From positions 1 to 53,287 of the forward strand of contig MWCI01000018.1 in the NCBI GenBank assembly GCA_002069965.1: a stretch of DNA of 53,287 nucleotides, read 5' to 3'. A program made the position numbers and the translations under genes. Below the pieces are notes generated by a model. It was not told the origin of the DNA, did not search any database, and was given only the letters and a program-made list of their open reading frames with translations. The stretch is from Spirochaetes bacterium ADurb.Bin218. GTDB lineage: Bacteria > Spirochaetota > UBA4802 > UBA5550. Position 1 is the first letter of the stretch, and every line of letters starts with the position of its first letter. Positions 33,979 through 43,100 of this stretch are shown in pieces.

Positions 33979-34320
33979 TTACTCTTTCAGGCTTCTGTAT
34001 TCTTCCTCACTTATGATTTTAAAGTATTTGTCTAAGTTAGAAATATCAAAAAGAGCTGATATTTTTCTACTTAAGCCATAGAGGTAGAAGTCTATTTCTT
34101 TTTTTTCGGTTTGCTTTGAAAGACTTATGAGCATTCCAAGACCTGAGGAGTCTATGGAGTCAAGTTTTTCACAATTAACAATAATAGTGTTGGTGAGGCC
34201 ACTTTCTGATAAAACATCCCTGAATTTATTCTCCAGCAAGTCTATGCTGTGAATATTCAGGTTGCCGTTTATGTGTATTTCTATGAGGTTTTTTGCTTTT
34301 TGGATCGTTATTTTTTCCAA
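33979..34320 (-). CDS. STAS-domain anti-anti-sigma factor-like protein
   Basis: 113 residues forming one STAS domain: IEIHINGNLNIHSIDLLENKF, then TIIVNCEKLDSIDSSGLGMLISLS, whose Ser in DSSGLG is the usual phosphorylated residue. It is of SpoIIAA/RsbV type and would bind an anti-sigma kinase unless phosphorylated. The start is a TTG at 34320 preceded by AAGGAG at about 8 bp; no ATG fits. No anti-sigma kinase or phosphatase is nearby. A 41-residue ORF lies 20 bp upstream in the same direction. Confidence 0.9.
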   Translation of the reverse strand: MEKITIQKAKNLIEIHINGNLNIHSIDLLENKFRDVLSESGLTNTIIVNCEKLDSIDSSGLGMLISLSKQTEKKEIDFYLYGLSRKISALFDISNLDKYFKIISEEEYRSLKE

Positions 34321-34340
34321 TTTTTAAAGCTCCTTTTCTT

Positions 34341-34466
34341 TTACTTATAAGAAGAAGCTTTTGTTTTTTTCAACCAAATTTTGAAATAATAGTTCAGATC
34401 TTCTTTTTTTTCTTTATCTGAATCTTCATTTTCATTAGAATTTTCTTTTTTGAGAAGCTCATCCAT
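34341..34466 (-). CDS. Small acidic/lysine-rich protein, 41 residues
   Basis: The ATG at 34466 has an AGGAGG 11 bp upstream. Residues 1-23 are Glu/Asp/Lys/Asn rich (MDELLKKENSNENEDSD), followed by DLNYYFKIWLKKTKASSYK, which could form an amphipathic helix. It stops 20 bp before the STAS start codon, so the two are probably co-transcribed. I do not recognise it. Strong ribosome site and placement support that it is translated; the sequence bias would be easy to mimic by chance. Confidence 0.55.
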   Translation of the reverse strand: MDELLKKENSNENEDSDKEKKEDLNYYFKIWLKKTKASSYK

Positions 34467-34815
34467 TTTTAATTTTAACCTCCTTTTTATTATATAAAAT
34501 AGCATTTTTGTAAATTACCATATTTAGTATACAAAAATTTTTTCTGTTACGTCAATAATTGATTTTTTTAAGTAATAAATAGCAGTAATTATTCCTAAAT
34601 ATAATTTTTAGTGTAAAATCAAGAAAATATCATCCCCGAAGCCTTCTGCTGGGGTTAATAGAGTATTTTCATTTTGAAAGAAATTCAGGAATTATTACTG
34701 AATAAATAGCGATTTTTTGTAAGATTTTCAAAGTTTAAAAAACCTTCTTGACTATTTATTTATAATTGATAAATTTTTAAATCTTAGGCTGTATACATAT
34801 AAAGACTGGAGGTTT
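34467..34815. other. Intergenic region upstream of the thioesterase
   Basis: About 349 bp. CCCC (34634-34637) and GGGG (34651-34654) frame a small GC-rich hairpin in otherwise AT-rich DNA. TTGACT at about 34747, 16 bp and TAAATT suggest the thioesterase promoter. GGAGGT lies directly before that ATG. Nothing matched a riboswitch that I know. Confidence 0.5.
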
Positions 34816-35574
34816 ATGACAAATCTTTGCGGAAGTTCCTCTTTTCAAGTAAAGATTTATGATGCTGATTCAAAGGGAAGGGTAAAGATCAGATCCCTTT
34901 TTAATTATATGCAGAGCACTGCAGATGATCATTCTAAATCATTGGGAACTGCCATGGAAAATATGGCAGATTTTAATCTCACCTGGGTTTATGCAAGATT
35001 TTTTATCAATATTTTTGAATATCCCAAACTCTATAATTCTGTAGTATGCACAACATGGAGATCAGGTGTGACTGATGGGATGGTAAACAGAGAATTTATT
35101 ATGGAAGATGGCTATGGTAAAGTTTTTTTAAAGGCAACATCTTCTCTTGCTTTAATTGATAAGGTCAGCAGAAAGCCAGTGGCAATACCAGAGTTTATTT
35201 CCCGTGATTTTGAAAGGACAAGAGGTAGGGCGTTGCTTTATAATAATGTAAAATTTCCAGTGGTGGAAGCCTATGACCATGAGCATAATCTTACAGTTAG
35301 ATATGAAGATACAGATATAAATAATCATTTGAATAATGCATCGTACGGACAATTTGTTTTTGAAAGCGGTTATAGCTATTTTAAAGGTAGCAGGATTATG
35401 TCCGCTATGGATATTTTTTTTAAACATGAGGTTTTTTATAATGAAAATCTTTACTGTAGGTTGAAGTCTATGTCCTCTTTATCAGAAGGGAGCAGTCTCT
35501 TTCATAATATATTCAGTAGTAAGAGGGGCAAGACTGTTGCCTATGCTTTTACCCAATGGATAGAAGACTTCTAA
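34816..35574 (+). CDS. Acyl-ACP thioesterase (FatA/FatB family)
   Basis: 252 residues, the standard length of bacterial PF01643 enzymes, made of two hotdog folds. N-terminal hotdog: VKIYDADSKGRVKIRSLFNYMQSTADDH and LTWVYARFFINI. C-terminal hotdog: VRYEDTDINNHLNNASYGQFVFES, with the Asn-x-His pair of the active site, and EVFYNENLYCRLKS. It releases fatty acids from acyl carrier protein in the cytoplasm. GGAGGT is 4 bp before the ATG. A signalling gene follows by 28 bp on the same strand. Confidence 0.93.
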   Translation: MTNLCGSSSFQVKIYDADSKGRVKIRSLFNYMQSTADDHSKSLGTAMENMADFNLTWVYARFFINIFEYPKLYNSVVCTTWRSGVTDGMVNREFIMEDGYGKVFLKATSSLALIDKVSRKPVAIPEFISRDFERTRGRALLYNNVKFPVVEAYDHEHNLTVRYEDTDINNHLNNASYGQFVFESGYSYFKGSRIMSAMDIFFKHEVFYNENLYCRLKSMSSLSEGSSLFHNIFSSKRGKTVAYAFTQWIEDF

Positions 35575-35602
35575 GGCTGTAACAAATAAAAAGGGATTTA
35601 CT

Positions 35603-36829
35603 ATGAGTAGTGATTTATCAAATAAGAAAAGAGTTGAAATTGACCTTGATTATATAATGCCAGAGACTTCTTTTATTTATCCCCTTTACTCCTATGATGG
35701 GGAGAAGCTTCTTGATGAAAGGGAAGTGCTTACTCAAAGCAAGATAAAGGCCATAAGAGAGAAGTATGGGAACAAGGTATACTATTCTCTTTCTGATTCA
35801 AGGGATAGTAAAATTCTTCCATCTATTGTATACGATAAAACTCTAAATCGAAGCAAAGATTTTTTTGATGATATAATTTTTTCTGGCAAGTTTACAAAGG
35901 ATTCTTATAAAAAAAGTGAGGAAATAATTGAGGATATTTTAAAGGACTTAAATTCCAGAGAATTAGTTGCCATCAATCTCCTTAAGGACATGAGGAATTA
36001 TGATGAATATCTCTATTATCATTCTGTAAATGTTGGCCTGCTTTCAGCTCTCCTTGCCAGAAAGATAAGAGTATACAAAGGCGATGAAATTAAAAAAGTG
36101 GTTCTTGGTGCATATTTAAGTGATTTAGGCAAAATTCAGATTGATAAGAAAATAATTGATAAACCAGATAGGCTCTCAACTGAAGAAAACATTCAAATAA
36201 GGCTTCATCCTCAACTGGGGTATAATATGATTAAAATAATAGAGGGGATTGACCCTATTATTTTGCAAACAGTTCTTTTCCATCATGAGAGATTCGACGA
36301 TGAGGGATATTATAGTTTACCTTATGAGTCTTTGCCTACATCACCAAAAATAGTAGCAATATGTGATACCTATGATGCTCTTACAAGCCCAAAGCCTTAC
36401 AGACAGGCCTATTCCTCTTCAGAGGCTCTTAAGATTATTCTCAATTCTGTTGACAAGCAGTTTGATAGACATATTGTAAGCACCTTTATAAATCTTATGG
36501 GAACAATGCTTAATAACTCCATGAGCTTTTATAAGAAAGGTGATTTTTGTATACTTAATACAGGAGAGCTTGCAATTATCAGAGATATAAATTCTATGGA
36601 TCTCATGAGCCCAAAGATAATTATCTTTGCGAAGTTTGAAAAGAGTGATTCTTCCACTTCTATTAAATTTTTTCAAAATCCAATAGAAGTAGATTTAATG
36701 AATGACTTTAACAGAAAACTCTCCAATATTATATTACATAAAAAGCTTATTGATTTAATAAGAGACAAGCTTAAGGAGAAAAAATTGCTTAGCGATTACT
36801 TCTATATGTCACTACCTGAGTGGCAGTAG
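35603..36829 (+). CDS. HD-GYP domain protein with altered metal-site residue
   Basis: 408 residues. An N-terminal region (1-115) of unknown fold precedes an HD-GYP domain (about 120-300): H140 in HSVNVG, H202 in HPQLG, HHER at 227-230, and D255 in AICDTYDALTSPKPYR. The canonical HD pair (LLHDIGK) reads LSDLGK, with S173 in place of His, and the GYP region reads FDDEGYYSLP. Loss of this metal ligand should weaken or abolish c-di-GMP phosphodiesterase activity. It may serve as a c-di-GMP receptor, or bind fewer metals. It ends 2 bp before the convergent marC-like stop. Confidence 0.87.
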   Translation: MSSDLSNKKRVEIDLDYIMPETSFIYPLYSYDGEKLLDEREVLTQSKIKAIREKYGNKVYYSLSDSRDSKILPSIVYDKTLNRSKDFFDDIIFSGKFTKDSYKKSEEIIEDILKDLNSRELVAINLLKDMRNYDEYLYYHSVNVGLLSALLARKIRVYKGDEIKKVVLGAYLSDLGKIQIDKKIIDKPDRLSTEENIQIRLHPQLGYNMIKIIEGIDPIILQTVLFHHERFDDEGYYSLPYESLPTSPKIVAICDTYDALTSPKPYRQAYSSSEALKIILNSVDKQFDRHIVSTFINLMGTMLNNSMSFYKKGDFCILNTGELAIIRDINSMDLMSPKIIIFAKFEKSDSSTSIKFFQNPIEVDLMNDFNRKLSNIILHKKLIDLIRDKLKEKKLLSDYFYMSLPEWQ

Positions 36830-36831
36830 TG

Positions 36832-37443
36832 TTATAGTGTAGATATATATTCCCTTATGCCGTCAAGGATCATCTGAATCCCCATTGTTGCAACAAAAAG
36901 ACCTGTAATTCTGATTAATGCCCCTGTGATGTTGTGCTTGGAGAGATATTTGTTTATTGATGGAGATACCATCATTATAAGCAGGTTAATTGCAATAGCT
37001 ACAAACATAGATAGCGATGTTACTCCAAAGCCGTAGTGAGCAGGGAAGGATACAGCTGCAGTTATGGTCGCAGGGCCTGCGATCATTGGAGAAGCAAGTG
37101 GAACAATAGACATATCCTCAAGTTTTTGTTTATGCTTTAGCTCAAAGAATATTCCCTTTGTAAGAGCATCAAGTCCTCTCATAAAAAGAACAATGCCACC
37201 AGCAATCTTAAAGGAATATATTTCTATATGAAAAAAATATCTTAGTATAAAGTTGCCTGCAAAAATAAAGATAATGAGAATTGAAAGAGCTACTAAGGAT
37301 GACCTGAGTAAGATTTTATTTATTTGCTCCTTTGTGAGCTTTTCATCCAGAGTAGATACAATAAATATTTTGCTTATGGGATTTATCAGTGCCAGCAGTG
37401 CAACTGAGCAGTCCAGTATTTTACCTATTAGAAGTGTTCCCAC
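36832..37443 (-). CDS. MarC-family membrane protein
   Basis: 203 residues from a GTG at 37443 with AGGA eight bases upstream; the longer frame to 37530 lies inside the preceding gene and gives an atypical N-terminus. About six membrane helices are visible, with family blocks ALINPISKIFIVSTL, FKIAGGIVLFMRGLDAL and IVPLASPMIAGPATITAAVSF. MarC proteins (UPF0056) are inner-membrane proteins with no firm transport role despite the old multiple antibiotic resistance name. Last gene of a three-gene minus-strand set. Confidence 0.92.
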   Translation of the reverse strand: MGTLLIGKILDCSVALLALINPISKIFIVSTLDEKLTKEQINKILLRSSLVALSILIIFIFAGNFILRYFFHIEIYSFKIAGGIVLFMRGLDALTKGIFFELKHKQKLEDMSIVPLASPMIAGPATITAAVSFPAHYGFGVTSLSMFVAIAINLLIMMVSPSINKYLSKHNITGALIRITGLFVATMGIQMILDGIREYISTL

Positions 37444-37447
37444 GATT

Positions 37448-38209
37448 TTATCCTGCTGCTGATTTAATAAAGCCTGTGGCAATTTTTGCAAATTCCTCTG
37501 CATTGGAAATAATGGCAGGGTGAGATCCACTGTGAAAATAATGAGATTGAGCAGTTAATATTTCTGATTTAATTTCTGCATAGACATCAACAATTTTATC
37601 TTTGAAGAGTTCATCATCAAGACTTGCAGTAAGAAGAATTGGTTTTTTGATACTGGAGAGATCTTTATGAAAAAATTGCTTTATCTCCATAAAATGGGCA
37701 TATATGGCATCGCTTTCATTATCTATAACTCTTCTCCATGATATTCCATGATTTTTTAGCCATATTAGCTTTATTGGAAGCTTTTTCTTTTGCCTTTCTC
37801 TCTCCACATGGATATTTGAGGCAAAGCTTTTAATTGCATCTTTGCCTGTAAATCCATCTGTAATAAGGCATTTAAGCAATTCAGGGTGTTCAAGCATGAG
37901 ATTAAAAGCAGTAATTGCTCCACCTCCTGAGCCTATTACATTTACATCTCTTATGTCAAGATGAGAGATTAGTTCAGCTAAGGCTTTTGAGTTTTCAAAC
38001 CATAGATCCTTTGGGAATTGTGGCAATTTTTCTGATTTGCCATATCCTGGGAGGTCAACTAATATAACTTTAAATGTGTTTAGATAGTATTGTAATACAG
38101 GTTGAAACATTTTAGATGAAAGAGAATTGTCGTGGACCAGTAGCAGTGGAAGTCCACTTCCTTTTATGTCATAGAAAACTTTTTTTCCGTTAAATTTAAA
38201 GTATGACAA
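37448..38209 (-). CDS. Alpha/beta-hydrolase-fold protein lacking the nucleophile serine
   Basis: 253 residues with an AB_hydrolase_1 fold: oxyanion region LLLVHDNSLSSKMF, strand and turn VILVDLPGYGKSEK, and a C-terminal His in SGSHPAI. The nucleophile elbow, normally GxSxG, reads G93-S94-G95-G96-G97: the position of the catalytic serine holds glycine. A neighbouring serine (94) is one residue off. Either catalysis uses a shifted residue or the protein is non-enzymatic. It has no signal peptide, and follows a lipoprotein gene by 23 bp. Confidence 0.85.
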   Translation of the reverse strand: MSYFKFNGKKVFYDIKGSGLPLLLVHDNSLSSKMFQPVLQYYLNTFKVILVDLPGYGKSEKLPQFPKDLWFENSKALAELISHLDIRDVNVIGSGGGAITAFNLMLEHPELLKCLITDGFTGKDAIKSFASNIHVERERQKKKLPIKLIWLKNHGISWRRVIDNESDAIYAHFMEIKQFFHKDLSSIKKPILLTASLDDELFKDKIVDVYAEIKSEILTAQSHYFHSGSHPAIISNAEEFAKIATGFIKSAAG

Positions 38210-38232
38210 GGTAGCACCTCTTAATTTGAATT

Positions 38233-38850
38233 TTATTTTGTAATGAAATCCCTCAGATGTTCCTTTATGTATATTTTTCTCAGTTCCTTTAAATCTTCAT
38301 TTTTTCTATAAAAACTCTCATCAATTCTGTCAAGTTCACTTTCTGCTTTTGTTTTTAACTGTTTATCTGTATTACCATCTAAAAAGGCTTCTCTATATTT
38401 ATTATATATAGAAATAGCATCAGTTGCAATTTTTTCTGATGTAAAGGCCTTTATCTCTCTTAAAGAATCTAAAAGATCGGGAATAAAAATTTTTCCCTCA
38501 TTCATAAAAAATCCAGCAAAGCCCTCTGAAGAAACTTTTTCGTCAAAGTTATAGGTTATGTATATAATCTGGAACGATTTATTTAATTTTTTTAATGTCC
38601 GGGAAGTATTCTGATTACTCTTATTTATCTGAAGATCAATATAGTCCAGTATTGCTACTTCCAACATCTCATCTGGGATTTTGCGTAGAGTTTCTTCTGT
38701 CAGTTCTTTATATATTGTTCTTTTTTCAAAATTGGATGCCTCCTCTTCTATTCTGGAAAAAGGAGCGTCTTTGTCTGATTTTAATTTTGTGCAGCCTGAT
38801 ATTAGCAATGTTAACAAAAGTATAATAAATATTGTCTTTTGCTTAAGCAT
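38233..38850 (-). CDS. Lipoprotein with DUF4375/DMP19-like domain
   Basis: 205 residues from the Met at 38850 (GAGG upstream); the longer frame to 38904 lacks a ribosome site. Signal peptide and lipobox end LLISGC (about residue 20). The rest resembles DUF4375/DMP19: RTIYKELTEETLRKIPDEMLEVAILDYI, then KVSSEGFAGFFMNEGKIFIPDLLDSL, where the EGFAGFF block aligns with NGGFxQFF. Those cytosolic domains have no defined function. Export as a lipoprotein is unusual for that family. First gene of the lipoprotein-hydrolase-marC set. Confidence 0.72.
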   Translation of the reverse strand: MLKQKTIFIILLLTLLISGCTKLKSDKDAPFSRIEEEASNFEKRTIYKELTEETLRKIPDEMLEVAILDYIDLQINKSNQNTSRTLKKLNKSFQIIYITYNFDEKVSSEGFAGFFMNEGKIFIPDLLDSLREIKAFTSEKIATDAISIYNKYREAFLDGNTDKQLKTKAESELDRIDESFYRKNEDLKELRKIYIKEHLRDFITK

Positions 38851-38981
38851 CTTAACCTCGCTTTTAGTTAAAGTGACTTTAAATAAATGGAGTGACTCTG
38901 TCAAGCACGCTATAGGCTATGTTTATTTCAATTGCAAAATTTTTGCTTGAAAAAAGATATAATAGCTATCCATTTTAATCC

Positions 38982-40079
38982 ATGCTAAGTGAAATACTCA
39001 ACTCTGTTATTTTATTTGGGGGTGGTCTTGCTCTTTTGCTTGCCTTTGTGCAACTCTTTCATGATAGGAGCATTTTTAAAAATATATTGCTTTTTGTTAT
39101 TTTTTTGACACTGGGGATAATTCATTTTCATGTTTATATAACCTCTGCGACCCCTGGATTTAATAGCAATATAGCCTCAGATATCTTTCTTATTTCTAAA
39201 TACTTACTGGGGCCTTCCATGTATATTTTGTTTCTGGCTGTTTTTCGAAAGGATTTTATCTTTTACTATGAGCTATTTTTACATCTTGTACCTGTGACTT
39301 TTGCAATACTTTTTGTAATAGTTGATATATATGGAATTAAAAATCCACAGGGTCTTGTCTCATCTATAAGATTTTATTTGCTTGAAAATTCTCTTCCAGA
39401 GCATCTTCATACTCTTGGCTTTGCCCTGCTTTTTGTCTATATATGTGCAATTGGCCTCAGGTTTGATATATCAATATTGAAAAGAGAAAAAAGCAACAGG
39501 CTTTTTATAATAGGCTTTACAGTTGTTGTGATGCTCTTTGCTGTTATTGTTTTGCTTATCCTTGGTATTTTTACAGGCAGCTTTTTATGGACGCGACTTG
39601 CGCTTACTTTGACTACTTTTTTCTTTATATATTGGTTTGTGATTGTGCAGATTTATCCAGAGATCTTTTCTTCCTCTATCAAAAAGAAAAAGGCATCAAG
39701 CCGAAATGGCGATTTACTTCATGGATTGGATCTTGACCTGATTGAAAAGAGGCTTGGCCAATTGATGGAGCAAGAAAAGCTATTTTGTGATGAAGATATT
39801 TCTATAAAGAGATTGGCAGATTTCCTTTCTATTCAGCCTGCTCAATTTTCTTACTATTTAAACCATAAGCTTGGCATGAATTTTAATAACTTCATAAATA
39901 GATATAGAGTCTATGAGGCAATTGAGATGATGAAGCAAGATAATGACCGCTCACTTCTTGATATAGCTTTTTCTGCTGGATTTAATTCAAAGTCTGCTTT
40001 TTATGAGGCCTTTACCAAAGAAACTGGTATGTCTCCTGCAAAATACAGAAGAAAATTTTTCCCCAAAAAAAAGTCCTGA
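38982..40079 (+). CDS. AraC-family regulator with membrane-spanning N-terminus (second copy)
   Basis: 365 residues with the same plan as the gene at 13099. About seven hydrophobic segments cover residues 8-225 (VILFGGGLALLLAFVQLF, NILLFVIFLTLGIIHF, LLGPSMYILFLAVF, FIIGFTVVVMLFAVIVLLIL, TRLALTLTTFFFIYWFVIVQ). The AraC domain follows: EDISIKRLADFLSIQPAQFSYYLNHKLGM and LLDIAFSAGFNSKSAFYEAFTKETGMSPAKYRR. Probably reads an external or membrane signal. It lies 80 bp before the giant activase gene on the same strand, which is its likely target or operon partner. Confidence 0.9.
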   Translation: MLSEILNSVILFGGGLALLLAFVQLFHDRSIFKNILLFVIFLTLGIIHFHVYITSATPGFNSNIASDIFLISKYLLGPSMYILFLAVFRKDFIFYYELFLHLVPVTFAILFVIVDIYGIKNPQGLVSSIRFYLLENSLPEHLHTLGFALLFVYICAIGLRFDISILKREKSNRLFIIGFTVVVMLFAVIVLLILGIFTGSFLWTRLALTLTTFFFIYWFVIVQIYPEIFSSSIKKKKASSRNGDLLHGLDLDLIEKRLGQLMEQEKLFCDEDISIKRLADFLSIQPAQFSYYLNHKLGMNFNNFINRYRVYEAIEMMKQDNDRSLLDIAFSAGFNSKSAFYEAFTKETGMSPAKYRRKFFPKKKS

Positions 40080-40159
40080 ATTTTTTTTCCAGTCGATTTT
40101 ATAATTTTTAGAGCTATAATTACCCTGTTTATAACTAAAACAGAAGGAGTTGTCTATAT

Positions 40160-43100
40160 ATGAATAGGGAAGCTACTATCCTTGGTATTGATATTGGCTC
40201 TGTTTCTATATCCACAGTGCAGATATCTCTTTTGAGGGGAGATGTATTAAAAAGCTCTTATCTCTTTCATGAGGGAAAGATAAAGGATTGTCTGAGGGAG
40301 ATTCTGGCTGATTTTGATTTGTCCAATTTAAGGGGAGTGGCTGTCACAGGTTCATCTCCAGATATTTTTACTTTTGCAAATTCTTATGATACAAAAGTTT
40401 CAATGATCAGGGCTGCGAAAAGTTTTTATCCAGAGATGAGAAGCCTTATTATTATAGGTGGTGAAAAATTTGGTATTGCCACCTTTGACGAGAGTGGGAA
40501 TTATAAAAATTTTAGATCCAATAGCTCCTGTGCAGCAGGCACTGGCAGTTTTCTGGATCAACAGGCAAAAAGGCTTGCTATTAAAGATATTGAAACCTTT
40601 AGCAAAATTGCCAGTGAAAATAAAGGGGATGTTCCTAAGATTGCCTCAAGGTGTGCAGTTTTTGCAAAGACTGATCTCATACACGCTCAGCAGGAGGGAT
40701 ATTCCTTAAGTGAAATATGCGATGGGCTTTGTGAAGGTCTGGCTCGCAATGTATGTGACACTCTTTTTGGAAAAGAAAAGGCCGCAAGCCCTATTGTCCT
40801 TGCTGGGGGAGTATCAAAGAATCAGGCTGTTCTTGGGCATTTAAAAGATATAATTGGAACTGAAATATATGTCCATGAGCTGTCTCATGTTTTTGGCGCA
40901 CTTGGTGCTGCTTTTTTGCTTGTAGATGATATTGTAAATGGAAAAGCTTATGAATTTTCTGTTTCAAAAGAAAATTTAATAAAAGATGAATTTAAAGAAA
41001 AGAAATATTATCATAAGCCTCTTAAGCTTCAGTTGTCACAGTATCCAGACTTTTCATCATTTAAGTCCTATTTATTTAAGCCCTCTGTCAATAAATTTGC
41101 AGTTGAAGTTGAGGTGGATATTTACAGGGATCTTTCTTTAAATGATATATGGGATTGCTATCTTGGAATTGATATAGGGTCAACAAGCACAAAGGCTGTG
41201 ATTACAGATTCTAAGGGGGATGTTCTTACCGGGCTTTATACAAGAACATCTGGCAGACCTCTGGAGGCAGTGCAGTCTTTGTTTGAAGCAATTGATGACA
41301 TACAGAAGAACTATAACTGTGAGTTTATATTCCTTGGTGCAGGAACTACAGGCTCTGGCAGAAAATTTATTGGTAGCATTATAAATGCGGATCTTGCCCT
41401 TGATGAGATTACTGCACACGCAAGGGCAGCCTATAGCCTTGACAGTGATGTTGATACAATAATTGAAATTGGTGGCCAGGATGCTAAGTTTACTACACTT
41501 AAAAATGGGACAGTTACTTTTTCTGTTATGAATAATGTCTGTGCTGCAGGAACTGGCAGCTTTATTGAAGAGCAGGCTAAAAAGCTTGGTTGCCCCATAT
41601 CTGAATATTCACTTGTGACTGAAAATGTCTGTGCTCCTCTTTCCAGTGACCGTTGCACTGTCTTTATGGAAAGAGATATAAATCATTATCTTACAGAAGG
41701 CTATAGCAGGGAAGAGGTTCTTGCAAGCGTTCTTCACTCTGTCAGGGAAAATTACCTCACAAAGGTTGCTATTGAGAAAAATATAGGGAGCAAAATTTTT
41801 TTCCAGGGAGCAACAGCAAAAAATAGGGCATTGGTTGCAGCTTTTGAACAGAGGCTTGGCAAACCTATAATGGTTTCAAAATTTTGTCATGTAACAGGAG
41901 CCCTCGGAGTTGCCCTGACTTTAATTGATAGTGCTGTTACCAACAGTAAATTTAGAGGCATTGGCCTTTATAGAGAGAGTATACCAGTTGAAACAGAGGT
42001 GTGCAATTTATGCACAAACAGCTGTAAAATTAAGGTTGCAGAAATTGATGGAGAAAAGGTCGCCTTTGGTTTTCTATGTGGAAGGGATTATGACACAAAG
42101 CACTATGTTGATAAAAATATATCAGGCTTTGACCTTATAAAGGCAAGAAAGAAAGTTTTCGCTTCACAGCAAAAGGAGATCAGGTACAATTTTACCATAG
42201 GAATTCCTGAAAGCTTATATTTATTTGATGAGACCTTTTTCTGGCAGGAATTTTTTGGAAATCTCGGTATAAAAACAGTGACAAGTAGCAACTTCCGTGA
42301 TGGAGTTAAACTTGGTAAAACTCTTGCTGGGGCTGAGTTTTGTGCTCCTGTTTCTCAACTTCACGGTCATGTGGCATATTTGCTTCAAGGAGCTGATTAT
42401 GTCTTTTTGCCATCCTATATAGAAGAGAAAAAAAGAGATGGAGCCCTTAAAAGAAATTACTGTTATTACAGTCAGTATGCACCGGTTGTAATAAAAAATG
42501 GGGCCTATTTCGCGAATAAGGAAAGAATCCTTTCACCATTGCTTAAAACAACACTGGGCACTTTGAAGATAAAACTGGAGCTTACTAAAATGCTTGGAGC
42601 TGTTACCTCTGGAGAGATTGGATTTATGCAGGTATCAGCAGCTTATGATATGGCGCTTAAGGAGTATAAAAAAAGAAAGCAAAGACTAAAAGAGGAGTTT
42701 AAAAAACATAAAAGAGATGATATAAATGTTGTATTACTTGGAAGACCCTATAATTCTCTGTGTCAGTGGATGAATAAGGGAATACCTGAAATATTTGGAA
42801 AGCTTGGTATTGCTGTATTTTATCAGGATATGATCGAAAATAAGAACGATGGGGAACTTTGGGAAAAAGAATTGCTTAAGGCTTTTCACTGGAAGTTCGC
42901 AGCTGAGATATTAGATGCCGCAGTGGCTGTTGCCAGAAGCAAGGATCTATACCCTGTTTTTATTACATCCTTTAAATGCACACCTGACGCTTATGTAACT
43001 GAATATTTTAAAAAAATAATGGATGCCCATGGTAAACCATATCTAATACTGCAACTGGATGACCACGACTCAAATGTTGGCTATGAAACTCGAATAGAAG

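Noticed and set aside
37444-37530. Longer N-terminus for the MarC-family protein
   Set aside because: It overlaps the hydrolase gene and adds a segment unlike the family; the GTG at 37443 has a ribosome site at the proper distance.
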